Shown: positions 1 through 9,854, counted from the first letter of the stretch. The stretch is 64,000 bases of DNA from Pseudomonas sp. RIT-PI-AD (GCF_025642785.1 NZ_JANZKU010000002.1:62001-126000), one strand, 5' to 3'. Numbers and translations: made by a program. The notes: generated from the sequence alone by a model not told the origin.

Positions 1-1
1 C

Positions 2-505
2 GTCGCCTCGAAGAAGCCCCAGGAGAACTTCTACACCTCCTTGGGCGAGATCCGCTCCCAGGGGCTGGAACTGGAAGCCCATAGCCAATTGACCGACCGC
101 CTCAAGCTGCTCGGCAGCTATACCTTCACCGACATCACCTACAGCCGGGCCGCCGACGGCAACCAGGGCAACACGCCGAACCAGGCGCCGCGCCACATGG
201 CCTCGGTCTGGGCCGACTACGACTTCGCCGCCGGGCTGCTCGACGGCCTGAGCACCGGTGCCGGGGTGCGCTACGTCGGCAAGAGCTGGGCGGACAAGGA
301 AAACACCGAGCGGGTACCCTCCTACACCCTGGTCGACGCGGCCGTGCGCTACGACCTCGGCAAGCTCGGCCTGAGCGGCCTGGAGGCGCGCCTGAACGCC
401 AACAACCTGCTCAACGAGAAGTACGTCGCGTCCTGCTATAGCCTGGACTTCTGCTACTTCGGCGAGACCCGCAACGTTACCGCCACCCTGAGCTACGCCT
501 TCTAA
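2..505 (+). CDS. TonB-dependent siderophore receptor, C-terminal part (5' end outside window)
   Basis: The frame is open from the first bases of the window, so this is the 3' end of a larger gene. The visible 167 residues have the pattern of the last strands of a 22-stranded TonB-dependent outer-membrane receptor. There are alternating aromatic beta strands, the motif LNANNLLNEKYVASC near the end, and the terminal strand TATLSYAF ending in Phe, the usual outer-membrane signal for BAM. Such receptors import ferric siderophores or other TonB substrates, and FhuA/FoxA-type siderophore receptors look most similar by eye. The PepSY membrane protein that follows is a common partner of siderophore receptors. 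The substrate cannot be told from this fragment. Confidence 0.85.
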   Translation, partial: VASKKPQENFYTSLGEIRSQGLELEAHSQLTDRLKLLGSYTFTDITYSRAADGNQGNTPNQAPRHMASVWADYDFAAGLLDGLSTGAGVRYVGKSWADKENTERVPSYTLVDAAVRYDLGKLGLSGLEARLNANNLLNEKYVASCYSLDFCYFGETRNVTATLSYAF

Positions 506-559
506 GGCCTATACGAAAAGTCACCGAGCGCAGGTACTTTCCGTACAGCGCCTGGCGAA
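506..559. repeat. Dispersed palindromic intergenic element, copy A
   Basis: This lies directly after the receptor stop. A 16-base core, CGAAAAGTCACCGAGC (514-529), recurs exactly at 62939-62954. The right half, TTCCGTACAGCGCCT, recurs at 48402-48416. The two ends are imperfect inverted copies of each other: GGCCTATACGAAAAGT on one side and GGCGCTGTACGGAAAGT read from the other. This resembles a solo pair of transposon ends or a small intergenic repeat. The family is not identified. Confidence 0.5.
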
Positions 560-612
560 AGGCTCGCCGCCCCTGGCACGATGTGGGGGCGGCTCGGCTG
601 GAGTCCGATTCG

Positions 613-1827
613 ATGCGTTTTCTCCTGGTGCTCCTGCACCGCTACCTGGGCCTGGCCACCGCTCTGTTCCTGGCCATGGCCGGCCTGACCGGCAGCCTCC
701 TGGCTTTCCAGCACGAGCTCGACGCCTGGCTCAACCCCTCCTTTTACCGCACCCTCGCCTCGGCCGAGGCGCTGCCGGCGCCCGTGCTGATCGAGCGCCT
801 GGAGGCGCGCGAGCCGCGCTTCAGGATCTGGTACATGGAGTACCCGGAGGCGCCCGGACACAGCGCGATGGTGGCCTTGGCGCCGCGCATCGACCCGAGC
901 ACCGGGGCCGCCTATCCGGTGGAACACAAGGTGGTCTATCTCGACCCGGCCGATGGGCGCTCGCTCGGCGAGCGTCACTGGGGCGCCTGCTGTTTCCAGG
1001 CGGAAAACCTGGTGCCGTTCGTCCTGGAACTGCACCACAACCTCAGCCTGCCGGGCAATTGGGGACTCTGGTTGATGGGACTGGTGGCGATGCTCTGGGT
1101 ACTCGATTGCCTGGTCGCGCTCATCCTGACCTTTCCCCGCGGCACGCCATTCCTCGGCAAGTGGGCCAAGGCCTGGAAGGTCAAGCGCGGCAGTCGCTAC
1201 CGGTTCACCTTCGACCTGCACCGCGCGGGCGGCCTCTGGCTCTGGCTGCTCCTGCTGCCGGTGGCCGTCAGCAGCGTGGCGATGAACCTGCCGAGCCAGG
1301 TGTTCAAGCCGGTGGTCTCGCTGTTCTCGCCGATAACCCCGAGCGTCTACGAAGCCCGCGGGCAACTGCCGCGCGACACCCTGGGCGACACCCGTATGGA
1401 CTTCGCCGCGATTCATGCGCGGGCACTGCAAGAAGCGCGACGGCTGGGCATTCCGCAGCGGCTCGGCGAGCTGTACTACAGCACCGAATACAACTTCTTC
1501 GGCGCCGGCTTCGGCGACCACCACGGCGCGGGCGGCAGCGCCTGGCTGTTCTTCCATGGCACCGATGGCCGCCTGCTCGGCGAGGAGATCGCCGGGCGCG
1601 GCAGCCTGGGCGAGCGGTTCTACCGCTTGCAGTTGCCGATCCATGGCGGCGGCATCGCCGGTTTGCCCGGGCGCATCCTGATCGCCGTACTCGGCCTGGC
1701 CATCGCCGGCCTGTCGATCACCGGGGTCTACATCTGGTGGCGCAAGCGCGGCGCCCGCCGTCACGGCGAGGCCCGGCGGCGCAATGCCATCGAGCCCAGC
1801 CGCGATCAGGCGTCGCGCAACTGGTAA
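613..1827 (+). CDS. PepSY-associated TM-helix membrane protein
   Basis: A 404-residue inner-membrane protein. An N-terminal helix (MRFLLVLLHRYLGLATALFL) opens the typical PepSY_TM pattern, with an HELDAWLNP segment after the first helix. There is a periplasmic loop of about 100 residues, then paired helices near residues 150-185 and 210-235, a second loop, and a last helix near 365-390 followed by the basic tail WWRKRG. I chose ATG 613 because GGAG at 600-603 sits 9 bases upstream; GTG 583 is in frame but less likely. Family members next to siderophore receptors are thought to act as ferric-siderophore reductases, and the receptor just upstream fits that role. The function is inferred. The last 22 bases overlap the convergent oxygenase gene. 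Confidence 0.8.
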   Translation: MRFLLVLLHRYLGLATALFLAMAGLTGSLLAFQHELDAWLNPSFYRTLASAEALPAPVLIERLEAREPRFRIWYMEYPEAPGHSAMVALAPRIDPSTGAAYPVEHKVVYLDPADGRSLGERHWGACCFQAENLVPFVLELHHNLSLPGNWGLWLMGLVAMLWVLDCLVALILTFPRGTPFLGKWAKAWKVKRGSRYRFTFDLHRAGGLWLWLLLLPVAVSSVAMNLPSQVFKPVVSLFSPITPSVYEARGQLPRDTLGDTRMDFAAIHARALQEARRLGIPQRLGELYYSTEYNFFGAGFGDHHGAGGSAWLFFHGTDGRLLGEEIAGRGSLGERFYRLQLPIHGGGIAGLPGRILIAVLGLAIAGLSITGVYIWWRKRGARRHGEARRRNAIEPSRDQASRNW

Positions 1828-3188
1828 TGCACGAAGAGGTTGGCGAAATGCCGGCCATGCAGCGGTTCGGCGCGCCCGTGCAGAAGCCGCGCGCCCTCGT
1901 AGAACACCATTTCGCCGGGTTCCAGCAGCACCGAATGCATGCGTCCGAAGTGATCCTCGATCTGCAGCGGCCAGGGCTGGTCGACGTCCTGTGACACGTT
2001 GACGATGGCGCTGGCGATGTGGGTGATGCCGCGGTCGCGGTGCATCTTGAGGGTGGCGCTGTTCAGGTAGCGGCGGATGCCGTAGACGAAGGTCGGCGTG
2101 ACGAAGTCGCCGATCCAGGCTTCCATCAGCGGTTGCAGGGTGGCATGGATGTCCTGCTTGAGCGCCTCGTCGAGGGGCACCAGTTCGCTGGGGGTCGCGC
2201 CGGGAGCGGCTTCGATGAACCCCTTGACCGACTCGCTCTGCACTTCGCCGGCGTGCTCCCGGTAAAAGCGCTCGATGCGCGCGAACAGCGTGGCCGGCAC
2301 CGCGAGCTTAAGGAAACCCGAAGTCGTGCGCGGCGGCAGGTATTCGTTGGGGGTCTTGCGGAACATCTTGCCCTTGCCCTTGTTGCGGAACCACTTGGTC
2401 AGGATGACCTTGTAGCCCTTCTCCACCGGCATCCCCCAATGCATGCTGTCCGGATTCGGGCTGCCGTCGGCGCGCAGGCTGTTCCAGATCACCGCGTCGC
2501 CCTGCTTCGGACGCACCTCGCAATCCAGCTCGGTGAACCGGGTCGAGCCGCCTTCGCGGGTGCTGTTGAGGAAGATCATGAAGGTCCAGGTGCGCTGGCC
2601 GGCCTTGGCAGCGTAGGTCTCGAATTCCGGGCTGTTCGGCTCGAAGTAGTCGGTATGCGCCTTGAACTGCTGGCCGATGTCGTAGCGCTGCGCCTGGATG
2701 GTTTCCGACCAGCTCGAATCGATGCCCATCACCTGGCAGATGCGCCGGTCCACGTCCCGCGCCAGGGGATGGTCGAGCATGCCCAGGTCGCAGGTCCGGC
2801 TGGTGCGGTAGCCGGCGTACTCGCCGCTGTCGTTGGTGGTGGTGGAGGCCCGCAGGTGATCGTTGATCAAGGTGATCAGGGTCAGGCATTCGGCTTCGTC
2901 GAGGAAGCCGGGGAGCATGAACAGCTCCAGCCGGTCGCTGGGATAGCGCACCGCGAAGGGAATCTCGACGCGGTCCGGCGCCTGGGTCAGCTCGGTCTCC
3001 TGCGGAGGCTGCACCGCCTTGGGCGGGACCGGGGTAGGCAACGGACGCAGGCCCAGGGCATCGGCCACCAGGTCCGGGGCGAATTCATGTTCGATGAGAA
3101 TGTCGTACATCCCCTCCTTCGAGCAGCCGCGCTCGATATTCAGGGCGATCCAGGCCTTCCAACTGTCGTCGAATTCGGTTTTCAGCAT
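1806..3188 (-). CDS. 2OG-Fe(II) oxygenase with two oxygenase-like regions
   Basis: A 460-residue protein. The middle (about residues 90-265) is a prolyl-4-hydroxylase-type double-stranded beta-helix. It has the iron ligands HTD (about 178-180) and a distal His in SMHWGMP (about 250), followed by KVILTKWF, which would supply the 2-oxoglutarate-binding basic residue. The C-terminal 140 residues show a second, similar pattern (LKMHRDRG near 380 and LLHGR/LHGRHF near 435-445), so this looks like two tandem oxygenase folds. The N-terminal 50 residues look like a small helical domain. The substrate is unknown; bacterial relatives hydroxylate protein prolines or small molecules. It is a single gene, convergent with the PepSY gene. 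Confidence 0.8.
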   Translation of the reverse strand: MLKTEFDDSWKAWIALNIERGCSKEGMYDILIEHEFAPDLVADALGLRPLPTPVPPKAVQPPQETELTQAPDRVEIPFAVRYPSDRLELFMLPGFLDEAECLTLITLINDHLRASTTTNDSGEYAGYRTSRTCDLGMLDHPLARDVDRRICQVMGIDSSWSETIQAQRYDIGQQFKAHTDYFEPNSPEFETYAAKAGQRTWTFMIFLNSTREGGSTRFTELDCEVRPKQGDAVIWNSLRADGSPNPDSMHWGMPVEKGYKVILTKWFRNKGKGKMFRKTPNEYLPPRTTSGFLKLAVPATLFARIERFYREHAGEVQSESVKGFIEAAPGATPSELVPLDEALKQDIHATLQPLMEAWIGDFVTPTFVYGIRRYLNSATLKMHRDRGITHIASAIVNVSQDVDQPWPLQIEDHFGRMHSVLLEPGEMVFYEGARLLHGRAEPLHGRHFANLFVHYQLRDA

Positions 3189-3290
3189 GAACGGGGCTCC
3201 TAGCGCATCGCCGCACAGTATCGCCCGATCCGCCTGCCCAAGGCGACAGGCCTCGGGCAGATCCTCGGGAGGTGCGGCGTAGCGCCCGCC

Positions 3291-4919
3291 CTAGAGCTTG
3301 AATCGGGTGACCAGCTGGTTCAGCGCCACCGCCAGGCGCGACAGCTCGCTGCTCGCCGTGGAGGTCTGGCTGGCACCGGTGGAACTCTGGATCGACAGGT
3401 CGCGGATACTCACCAGGTTGCGGTCCACTTCACGGGCGACGTGGGACTGCTGCTCCGAGGCGGTGGCGATCTGCGAGTTGCGTTCGTCGATCAACTCGAT
3501 GGCCCGGGCGATTTCCTCGATGGCATTGCCCGCGTCGTCCGCGGCGGTCTGGGTGCTCTGGGTCTGCGCGCTGCTCTGCTGCATGGCCGCCACCACCGCC
3601 TCGGTGCCGGTCTGGATGGCGGAAATCATCTGCTCGATCTCCAGGGTCGAGGTTTGCGTGCGATGGGCCAGGGCCCGCACTTCGTCCGCCACCACGGCGA
3701 AACCGCGGCCCTGCTCGCCCGCCCGCGCCGCCTCGATGGCGGCGTTCAGCGCCAGCAGGTTGGTCTGCTCGGCGATCGAGCGGATCACACTGAGCACCTT
3801 GCTGATGCTCTGCGCTTGCTCGGCGAGGCCCTGGATCTGGGTGGAGGTACCCTCCACCTGGTCGGACAACCGGCGGATCGCTTGCAAGGTATCGCGGACC
3901 CGCTGGTTGCCGATGGCCGCCGAGTCGGTGGATTGCCGGGCGGCCTCGGACGCGGAGGCGGCGTTGCGGGCCACTTCTTCCACCGCCGCGCTCATTTCGT
4001 TCACCGCCGTCGCGGCCTGTTCGATCTCGGCGTTCTGCAGGTGCAGCGAGCGGCTGCTTTCCTCGGTGATCGAGGTCATCTGTTCGGCCGCCGCCGCCAA
4101 TTGCCCGGAGGAATCACTGATCTGGCGGATAGTGTCCCGCAGGTTGTTGCGCATGGTGCGCAAGGCCGCCATCAAACGCGACGCCTCGTCGCGGCCGGTG
4201 ACTTCGATCTCCCGCGACAGGTCGCCCTTGGCGATGCTTTCGGCCACGCGCAGGGCCGCCTCGATCGGCTGCACGATGCTGCGGATCAGCAACCATGCCA
4301 GGAGAATGGTCAGCAGGATCGCCGCCACGCTCATCACCAGCACGAACACCTGGCTGCCTTGATAGGTGGCCAGGGAATTCACCCCCGACTGCTTGGCGCC
4401 CTTGGCGTTGTAGTCGCGCATGTTGTCCAGGGCGGCCTGGGCCGCCTGGGCCCGGCCGCGCTGTTCCTTGTTGGCCCACACCATCGCGTCCGCCTTGAGG
4501 CCTCGCTGCTCGAGGTCGAGGAGATGCCTCAACCCCTCGGTGTAGTTCTTCATGGCGGCTTTGATGGTGGTGTAGTTCTGCCGATCGCCCTCGTCGGAGA
4601 TCAGGTTCTTCTCGTATTCATCCAGCAGCCGATTCATGTTGGCCTGGGCCTTGTCGATCCTCTGCAGCGAGGTCTGCCGTTCCGCCGGGTCTTCCACGGA
4701 CAGCAGGCGCAGGCTTTCCAGGCGCATTTCCAGCAAATTGATCTGGACTTCGTCGATGTTCTGCACGCTCGGCAACCAGTTGGTTTCCACATCCTGCTCG
4801 CTGCCGTGCAGGTCTTTCATCTGCAGCAACGAGAAGATACCCAACACGATCACCATGAGCGTGATGAGTGCGAAACTGATCGAAGCCCTGAGCGTGATAT
4901 TCAAATTGCGGAGATTCAT
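3291..4919 (-). CDS. Methyl-accepting chemotaxis protein with 4-helix-bundle sensor
   Basis: A 542-residue chemoreceptor. TM1 is at about residues 11-32, and a periplasmic sensor of about 155 residues of 4HB_MCP type is followed by TM2 (about 190-212). A HAMP domain comes next (starting around [11 protein letters not shown]), then the long cytoplasmic coiled coil with the highly conserved hairpin tip [20 protein letters not shown]. It should bind a small ligand in the periplasm and signal through CheW/CheA. Ala/Glu/Gln-rich stretches around the tip fit methylation helices. There is no C-terminal CheR/CheB docking pentapeptide; the protein ends in VTRFKL. The ligand cannot be predicted. It is a monocistronic gene. 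Confidence 0.95.
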   Translation of the reverse strand: MNLRNLNITLRASISFALITLMVIVLGIFSLLQMKDLHGSEQDVETNWLPSVQNIDEVQINLLEMRLESLRLLSVEDPAERQTSLQRIDKAQANMNRLLDEYEKNLISDEGDRQNYTTIKAAMKNYTEGLRHLLDLEQRGLKADAMVWANKEQRGRAQAAQAALDNMRDYNAKGAKQSGVNSLATYQGSQVFVLVMSVAAILLTILLAWLLIRSIVQPIEAALRVAESIAKGDLSREIEVTGRDEASRLMAALRTMRNNLRDTIRQISDSSGQLAAAAEQMTSITEESSRSLHLQNAEIEQAATAVNEMSAAVEEVARNAASASEAARQSTDSAAIGNQRVRDTLQAIRRLSDQVEGTSTQIQGLAEQAQSISKVLSVIRSIAEQTNLLALNAAIEAARAGEQGRGFAVVADEVRALAHRTQTSTLEIEQMISAIQTGTEAVVAAMQQSSAQTQSTQTAADDAGNAIEEIARAIELIDERNSQIATASEQQSHVAREVDRNLVSIRDLSIQSSTGASQTSTASSELSRLAVALNQLVTRFKL

Positions 4920-5059
4920 CGGAGCAGGTCCTCTACGGTGGATTCCTTGATCCTAGATGAAGTGTGGCGGTTCGCCTGCTTTTAGCCGTGCATCTCCAGC
5001 GCCGCCGGGGACTTCCGGGCGGCGGCCGGCCGATCCGCTCCACGGGGCGCCGCGAGACA

Positions 5060-6739
5060 CTAGCCGGGAGCCGTGGGATACCAGCGCGGCGTATAGATCC
5101 ACTCGCCGCCGCCGTCCCGCGCGAACCCCGTGGTCGTCGAGGAGCCGACGATCACCAGGGTGCGCATGTCCACCTGCTCCGGGCGTAATGCACCCAGGCG
5201 AGTGGCGGTGAGGGTTTCCCCGGGGCGCCCGACGTCGCGGCCGAGCACTACCCGCGTGTCGTCGTCGCGATGGCACCGGAGGATCTCCAGCGCCCGCCCC
5301 AGTTGCCAGGGGCGCGCCTTGGAAATGGGGTTGTAGAAGGCCAGCACCAGATCCGCCGCGGCCGCATGTGCCAGGCGTGTTTCGATCACCGCCCAGGGCT
5401 TGAGGTTGTCCGACAGCGACATCACGCAGAAGTCATGGCCCAGCGGCGCGCCGGCGCGGGCGGCCGTGGCCAGGGCGGCCGATACGCCGGGGAGGATGCG
5501 CAGGTCCACCGCGTGCCAGCGCGGGTCGCGGCTTCCGTGGAGCGCTTCGAGCACCGCGCTGGCCATGGCGAACACACCGGGATCGCCCGAGGAAATCACC
5601 ACCACCCTGCGGCCTTCGGCGGCGATTTCGAAGGCATGCCGGGCCCGTGCCAGTTCCTCGCGATTGTCGCTGCCATGCAGCCTCTGCCCGGGGCGGAAAG
5701 GCCCGGCCATCTTCACGTAGGTCTCGTAGCCGAGCAGATCCTCGGCTTCGTCCAGCGCACGGCGCGCCGCCGGCACCATGAGCCCGGCGGCGCCCGGCCC
5801 CAACCCGATCACCGTCAAGCGCCCACGGGCCCGACCGATGCCGAAAGGGTCGACCGGTTGGTCGCTCAGGTACAGGCGCACCTCGGGGGTTGCATGGACC
5901 AATGGCGGCAAGGCTTGATCGTCGGCGAGGAAACGCAGCGGAACGGCCAGCTCGCCGGCCGCCCATTCCAGCGCGGGAACGTTCGCCTGCGCGGGGGCGG
6001 CGACCAGGCACGCCAGCGCCGCAAGCGCGAGTCCGGCCTCGGCCAGCGCCCGCCGGACCTGATCGGCGGCGATCGGGGGCGACACCCGGGCCACCACCGT
6101 GCGGGGGTGGATCAAGAGTTCGTCGCGACGGCCATCGCGCAGCCGGGGCGTGACCCGGATGGTCCGCGACGCCGCCTCGGCCACCGGCAGTTGCGCCGCC
6201 TCCAGCCAAGGCGCCTGGCCCTCGATGCGAACGCTCGCGCCGCCGAGCAGGTCGGCGACGAACCGCTTGCCTTGCTCCAGGTCGGCCAGGGCGTACCCGG
6301 CGGGAGGGTTCAGCAGGCAGGTGCCGAAGCGCAGTTCGCCGCTGGTGGTGATCGCCGGCGCCACCGCGAGGGCGGACGCCAGGGTGCGGGCCAGCTCGTT
6401 GACGCCGCCGAGCCCGCCCAGCAGCGGCACCACCGCGCTGCCGTCCTCGGCCACCGCCAGCACCGGCGGCTCGGCGCCCTTGCGTTCGAGCAACGGGGCC
6501 AGGGTGCGGATGACGATGCCGGCGGCGCACAGGGCGATGATCGGCGTCGCCTCCAGGTACAGCCCGCGCAGGGTCTCGCCGAATTCGGCGTAGCCCAGGT
6601 CGGCCCCCTCCACCCGCCCCGAAAGCCCGAGGACCCGTGCGCCCGGCACCGCCGCCTGGAGACGCCGCGCGGTCGCCAGGCCAGCCTGGCCAAGCAGAAT
6701 GATCGCCGGTGGCGGAAACGCCCTGGAGTCTCGTTGCAT
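5060..6739 (-). CDS. cobJ: CbiG-CobJ fusion: CbiG-like region plus precorrin-3B C17-methyltransferase
   Basis: A 559-residue fusion. Residues 1 to about 190 match CbiG N-terminal and middle domains (IVIRTLAPLLERKGAEPPVL, then PLLGGLGGVNELAR). About 200-300 is a degenerate CbiG C-terminal region. From about 310 a SAM-dependent tetrapyrrole methyltransferase begins (RGRLTVIGLGPGAAGLMVPA) with SSGDPGVFAMA, LPGVSAALA and AFYNPISKAR as in CobJ. CobJ methylates C17 and contracts the ring. The ATG at 6739 overlaps the cobI stop as TGATG, so I prefer it to the in-frame GTG at 6751. It is the last gene of the riboswitch-controlled cobG-H-I-J operon. The separate cobE gene at 24.6 kb carries the intact version of the CbiG C-terminal domain. 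Confidence 0.9.
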   Translation of the reverse strand: MQRDSRAFPPPAIILLGQAGLATARRLQAAVPGARVLGLSGRVEGADLGYAEFGETLRGLYLEATPIIALCAAGIVIRTLAPLLERKGAEPPVLAVAEDGSAVVPLLGGLGGVNELARTLASALAVAPAITTSGELRFGTCLLNPPAGYALADLEQGKRFVADLLGGASVRIEGQAPWLEAAQLPVAEAASRTIRVTPRLRDGRRDELLIHPRTVVARVSPPIAADQVRRALAEAGLALAALACLVAAPAQANVPALEWAAGELAVPLRFLADDQALPPLVHATPEVRLYLSDQPVDPFGIGRARGRLTVIGLGPGAAGLMVPAARRALDEAEDLLGYETYVKMAGPFRPGQRLHGSDNREELARARHAFEIAAEGRRVVVISSGDPGVFAMASAVLEALHGSRDPRWHAVDLRILPGVSAALATAARAGAPLGHDFCVMSLSDNLKPWAVIETRLAHAAAADLVLAFYNPISKARPWQLGRALEILRCHRDDDTRVVLGRDVGRPGETLTATRLGALRPEQVDMRTLVIVGSSTTTGFARDGGGEWIYTPRWYPTAPG

Positions 6740-7473
6740 CAGCCTTGCCACCGTTCGCCGGGTATCACGATCATCGAAAAATAAGGCGAGGCCATGGGGT
6801 CGACCTCGTCCAGGGGAAGAATGCGCTGATTGACCATGGTCGCGCGCTCGACATACAGCGCGCGCTCCGCCAGGCCCAGCTCGGCGAGCACCCCGCGCAC
6901 CTTGGCGAAATTGCGCCCCAGCTTCATCACCACCGCCGCCTCCGCGCGCCCCAGTCGCTCGCGCAGCTCCGCCTCCGGCAACACGCCGGAGAGCACCGAC
7001 AGGCTTTGGTTGCGATACACCAGCGGCGCCCCGAGCACCGCCGCGCTGCCCAGCATGGAGCAGACACCGGGAACCACCTCCGCCGGGTAGCGGCCGGCCA
7101 GGCGGTCATGCAGGTACATGTAGGAACCGTAGAAGAAGGGATCGCCCTCGCAGATCACCGCCACGTCGCGGCCGCCATCGAGATGCTCGGCGATCGCCAG
7201 GGCGGCGGTGTCGTAGAAGTCGGCGATGATCCGCTCGTAGCACAGCGGCGGTTCCAGGGCCTCGGTGGTCACCGGGTAGACCAGCGGCAGGCGCGCCTGG
7301 GCCTCGCGCAAATGCGCCTCGACGATGCCGAAGGCGTTGCCGCGCTTGCCGCGGGCGACGAAATAGGCCACCACCGGCGCGGCTTGCAGCAGGCGCAGCG
7401 CTTTCAAGGTGATCAGTTCGGGATCGCCGGGGCCGACGCCCAGGCCGATCAGGCGGCCGCGGGACGCCATCAT
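6739..7473 (-). CDS. cobI: Precorrin-2 C20-methyltransferase
   Basis: A 244-residue SAM-dependent tetrapyrrole methylase that converts precorrin-2 to precorrin-3A. It begins with the glycine-rich motif [20 protein letters not shown], has the [14 protein letters not shown] motif near the middle, then [16 protein letters not shown] 7473 overlaps the cobH stop (ATGA), and the stop overlaps the cobJ start, so translation is coupled on both sides. The open frame continues 99 codons upstream into cobH, but that extension is the antiparallel-looking low-complexity shadow of cobH and is rejected. Confidence 0.95.
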   Translation of the reverse strand: MMASRGRLIGLGVGPGDPELITLKALRLLQAAPVVAYFVARGKRGNAFGIVEAHLREAQARLPLVYPVTTEALEPPLCYERIIADFYDTAALAIAEHLDGGRDVAVICEGDPFFYGSYMYLHDRLAGRYPAEVVPGVCSMLGSAAVLGAPLVYRNQSLSVLSGVLPEAELRERLGRAEAAVVMKLGRNFAKVRGVLAELGLAERALYVERATMVNQRILPLDEVDPMASPYFSMIVIPGERWQG

Positions 7474-8096
7474 TCGCGCTCCGAGGCCAGGGCGTTGACC
7501 GCCGCGGCCGCCATCGCGCTGCCGCCCCGGCGGCCACGGACGGTGACGAAGGGCACGCCACGGCTGTCGGCGGCCAGCATGGCCTTGGACTCGGCGGCGC
7601 CGACGAAGCCCACCGGAAAGCCGAGGATCAACGCCGGCCGCGCCGCGCCGGCGTCGAGCATTTCCAATAGATAGAAGAGCGCGGTCGGCGCATTGCCGAT
7701 CACCACCAGGCTGCCCGCCAGGTGCTCGCGCCAACGCTCCAGGGCCACCGCCGAGCGGGTATTGCCGCATTCCATCGCCAGCTCGGCGATGCCCGGATCG
7801 TGCAGGGTGCAGACCACCGGGTTATCCGCGGGCAGGCGCGCCCGGGTGATGCCTTCGGCGACCATCCGCGCATCGCAGAGGATCGGCGCGCCGGCCGCCA
7901 GCGCCGCGCGCCCGGCCGCCCCGGCACCTGGCGAGAACAACAAGTCGTCCACCACGTCCACCATGCCGCAGGCGTGGATCACCCGCACCGCAAGCTTTTC
8001 CAGGTCGGCGGGAACGTCGTCCAACCGGGCTTCGGCGCGAATGATGGAAAACGACTGGCGATAGATCGCCTGGCCGTCGCGAATGTAATCGATCAT
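7470..8096 (-). CDS. cobH: Precorrin-8X methylmutase
   Basis: A 208-residue CbiC/CobH family enzyme that moves the C11 methyl to C12, giving hydrogenobyrinate. Recognisable signatures are [20 protein letters not shown] at the N terminus, the catalytic-His context [12 protein letters not shown] (His near residue 43), [15 protein letters not shown] and [14 protein letters not shown]. The length matches the family (about 210). It overlaps cobG by 4 bases (ATGA) and cobI by 4 bases. Confidence 0.95.
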   Translation of the reverse strand: MIDYIRDGQAIYRQSFSIIRAEARLDDVPADLEKLAVRVIHACGMVDVVDDLLFSPGAGAAGRAALAAGAPILCDARMVAEGITRARLPADNPVVCTLHDPGIAELAMECGNTRSAVALERWREHLAGSLVVIGNAPTALFYLLEMLDAGAARPALILGFPVGFVGAAESKAMLAADSRGVPFVTVRGRRGGSAMAAAAVNALASERE

Positions 8097-9457
8097 CGGG
8101 GCGACTCCGTGGACTCGGCCAGCCCGAGGGCGGCCTCTTCGATACTCAGGCTACGCGCCAGCGCCTGACCGAAGCCCGGCTGGCCGGCGACGCGGCGGAA
8201 CAGGTCATAGCGTCCGGCGGCGACCGCCAGCAGCGTGAAAGGCGCCACGTGGGCGGCGGCGCAGGCGCGCGGGCAGGCGCTCAGGTGTACGCCTGGCAGC
8301 GGTCGTCCGGCGGGCCAGAGCTGCGCCAGCCGACGCGCGTCGGCCTTGCTGTCGGCCAGGCCGCGGGCGCAATCCACCGAGCCGCTGCAAGCGATCAGCC
8401 GGGTCGCGGGCTCGCCTTTGGCGCACGCCAGCCCCAACCCGGTCATGGTTTGGAGGACTCCCAAGGCGCGCGCCTCCGGCACATTGGGCAACAGCAGGCT
8501 CTGCCAGGGCGTCAGGTGCAGGCTGCCATCGCCGAGGGCCTCGGCCAGGTCGGCCAGGCCCAGCAGGCACTCGGCCCGCAGGCGCCCCAGGTCCGCCACG
8601 CCGCCGACGGTATGCAGCCCCGGCTGGCGTTGCGGGCGCACGCCGATATGGGCGTCCACGGCGGCGGGCACGCGGCGCCAGGCGTTCAACCACCCGCCCC
8701 GCATCAGCGGAAAAGGCAGGCGCGCCCGCAGCGCCTCCAGCAACGCGTCCGGCGACCAATCCTCCAACACATGGCGCATGCGCGTGCGCTGGGCGTCGGC
8801 TCGCTCAAGGAACAGGTCCAGCAAGGCCACCAGCAGCGTCTCGGCTTCCGTCACCGGCAGTGCCGCGAGGGCGGCGGGCGCTTCCGCCGACACCGGTACG
8901 CAGCCGGCGAGGCCGAAGGCCAACAACGGTTGGTCGTCGTGGCCGGGGATCGCGGCGAACCAGATGTCGTGGGGATGCTCAAGCATCGCCATGCCCTCGC
9001 CGCCGTCCAGGGACAATGCGAACTTCGGCGAAAGACCATGGAAGCGCGGGTGGGCCTGCACGCAGGCGAGCAGGCGCTCGGCCAGTGGGCGGACGTCAAG
9101 GCAGGCCGTCGGGTCGAGGCCCGCGGCCGGGCTGAGCAGCAGATTGCGCACGTCGTCGGCGCCGGCCACCCGCGGCCCGAGGCCGGCGTCCAGCAGGCGG
9201 GCGATCAATTCGTCGGCATGCTCGGCACGCACGCCGCGGATTTGCAGGTTGGCCCGGTTGGTCAGTTCCAGCGTGCCGCTGGCACAGGCCAGGGCCGCTT
9301 CCGCGAGAGCCCGCGCCTGGGGCGCCGGCAGCCGGCCACCCGCCAGGCGTACCCGGCAGATGCCGCCATCCCGCGCCGGAACGATGCGCAGCAGGCCGGG
9401 GCACGCCGAGGGACGCGGGGCGGGAAAACGGCGAGCGGTAGGGGTCTGTTCGTTCAA
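8093..9457 (-). CDS. cobG: Precorrin-3B synthase, nitrite/sulfite-reductase-type
   Basis: A 454-residue enzyme of the aerobic pathway that hydroxylates precorrin-3A using O2. It has two ferredoxin-like nitrite/sulfite reductase half-domains (for example [19 protein letters not shown] near the start) and the C-terminal iron-sulfur/sirohaem-type cysteine pattern: CSGSVDC, then HLSACPRAC about 45 residues later. TTG 9457 is my start choice, giving [10 protein letters not shown]; it has an AGG a few bases upstream. The frame stays open to 9532 into the riboswitch 3' side, so the start is uncertain. It is the first gene of the operon. CobG marks the oxygen-dependent route. Confidence 0.88.
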   Translation of the reverse strand: MNEQTPTARRFPAPRPSACPGLLRIVPARDGGICRVRLAGGRLPAPQARALAEAALACASGTLELTNRANLQIRGVRAEHADELIARLLDAGLGPRVAGADDVRNLLLSPAAGLDPTACLDVRPLAERLLACVQAHPRFHGLSPKFALSLDGGEGMAMLEHPHDIWFAAIPGHDDQPLLAFGLAGCVPVSAEAPAALAALPVTEAETLLVALLDLFLERADAQRTRMRHVLEDWSPDALLEALRARLPFPLMRGGWLNAWRRVPAAVDAHIGVRPQRQPGLHTVGGVADLGRLRAECLLGLADLAEALGDGSLHLTPWQSLLLPNVPEARALGVLQTMTGLGLACAKGEPATRLIACSGSVDCARGLADSKADARRLAQLWPAGRPLPGVHLSACPRACAAAHVAPFTLLAVAAGRYDLFRRVAGQPGFGQALARSLSIEEAALGLAESTESPR

Positions 9458-9562
9458 AGGCCTGTCCGGTTGGTTAGCGCGCCGACCGGACCGGGCAGGG
9501 CCCCGTGGGGAACCCCGTCGGCATCGGTACACCCCGCCCGATGTTGGTACATGCGACCCTGT

Positions 9563-9790
9563 TCGCCGGCAGGTCTCCTGGCTCGCAGGTCGTCGCCCGT
9601 GCGCGCCTTCCCGGACCGGCCAGTGGCGGATTGCGCATGGACTCGCTGCTTACAGTTGCGGGGGCAGCCACGGCTCGATCCCGTGTTCCCTCGCGCATCC
9701 CGCCACCTCCCGAGAGGCGGCCGCCGGCCTTGCCGAGCGGACGGATACGCGGCCCCGAAGGGCACCGGCGAACGGGTATTATGCCCGCTT
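9563..9790 (-). promoter_or_regulatory. Cobalamin riboswitch controlling cobG-H-I-J
   Basis: Read on the minus strand, the element has the conserved core GCTGCCCCCGCAACTGTAA (about 9650-9668) and, nearer the gene, the B12 box AGCCAGGAGACCTGCCGGC (about 9566-9584). The 5' paired elements lie up to about 9790. The B12 box is about 110 bases before the cobG start, consistent with adenosylcobalamin repressing translation or transcription of the operon. A CATAAT -10-like hexamer lies just upstream near 9781. Boundaries are approximate. Confidence 0.9.
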
Positions 9791-9854
9791 TGTCGCACGC
9801 CGGGAAAAGCTTAGCGGCCCGGTGGAGCGCTACAGGCGAATCGAGGAGAGGCGG

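Noticed and set aside
502-1764. 420-codon minus-strand frame opposite the PepSY gene
   Set aside because: Antisense shadow with Gln/Ala/Arg-rich composition; the plus-strand protein has clear domain features.
7474-7770. N-terminal extension of cobI into cobH
   Set aside because: Arg/Gly-rich shadow of cobH; the family start and the ATGA overlap fix cobI at 7473.
8235-9854. Long open frame continuing upstream of cobL
   Set aside because: It runs antisense to cobG and through the riboswitch; CobL homology and the ribosome site place the start at 9855.
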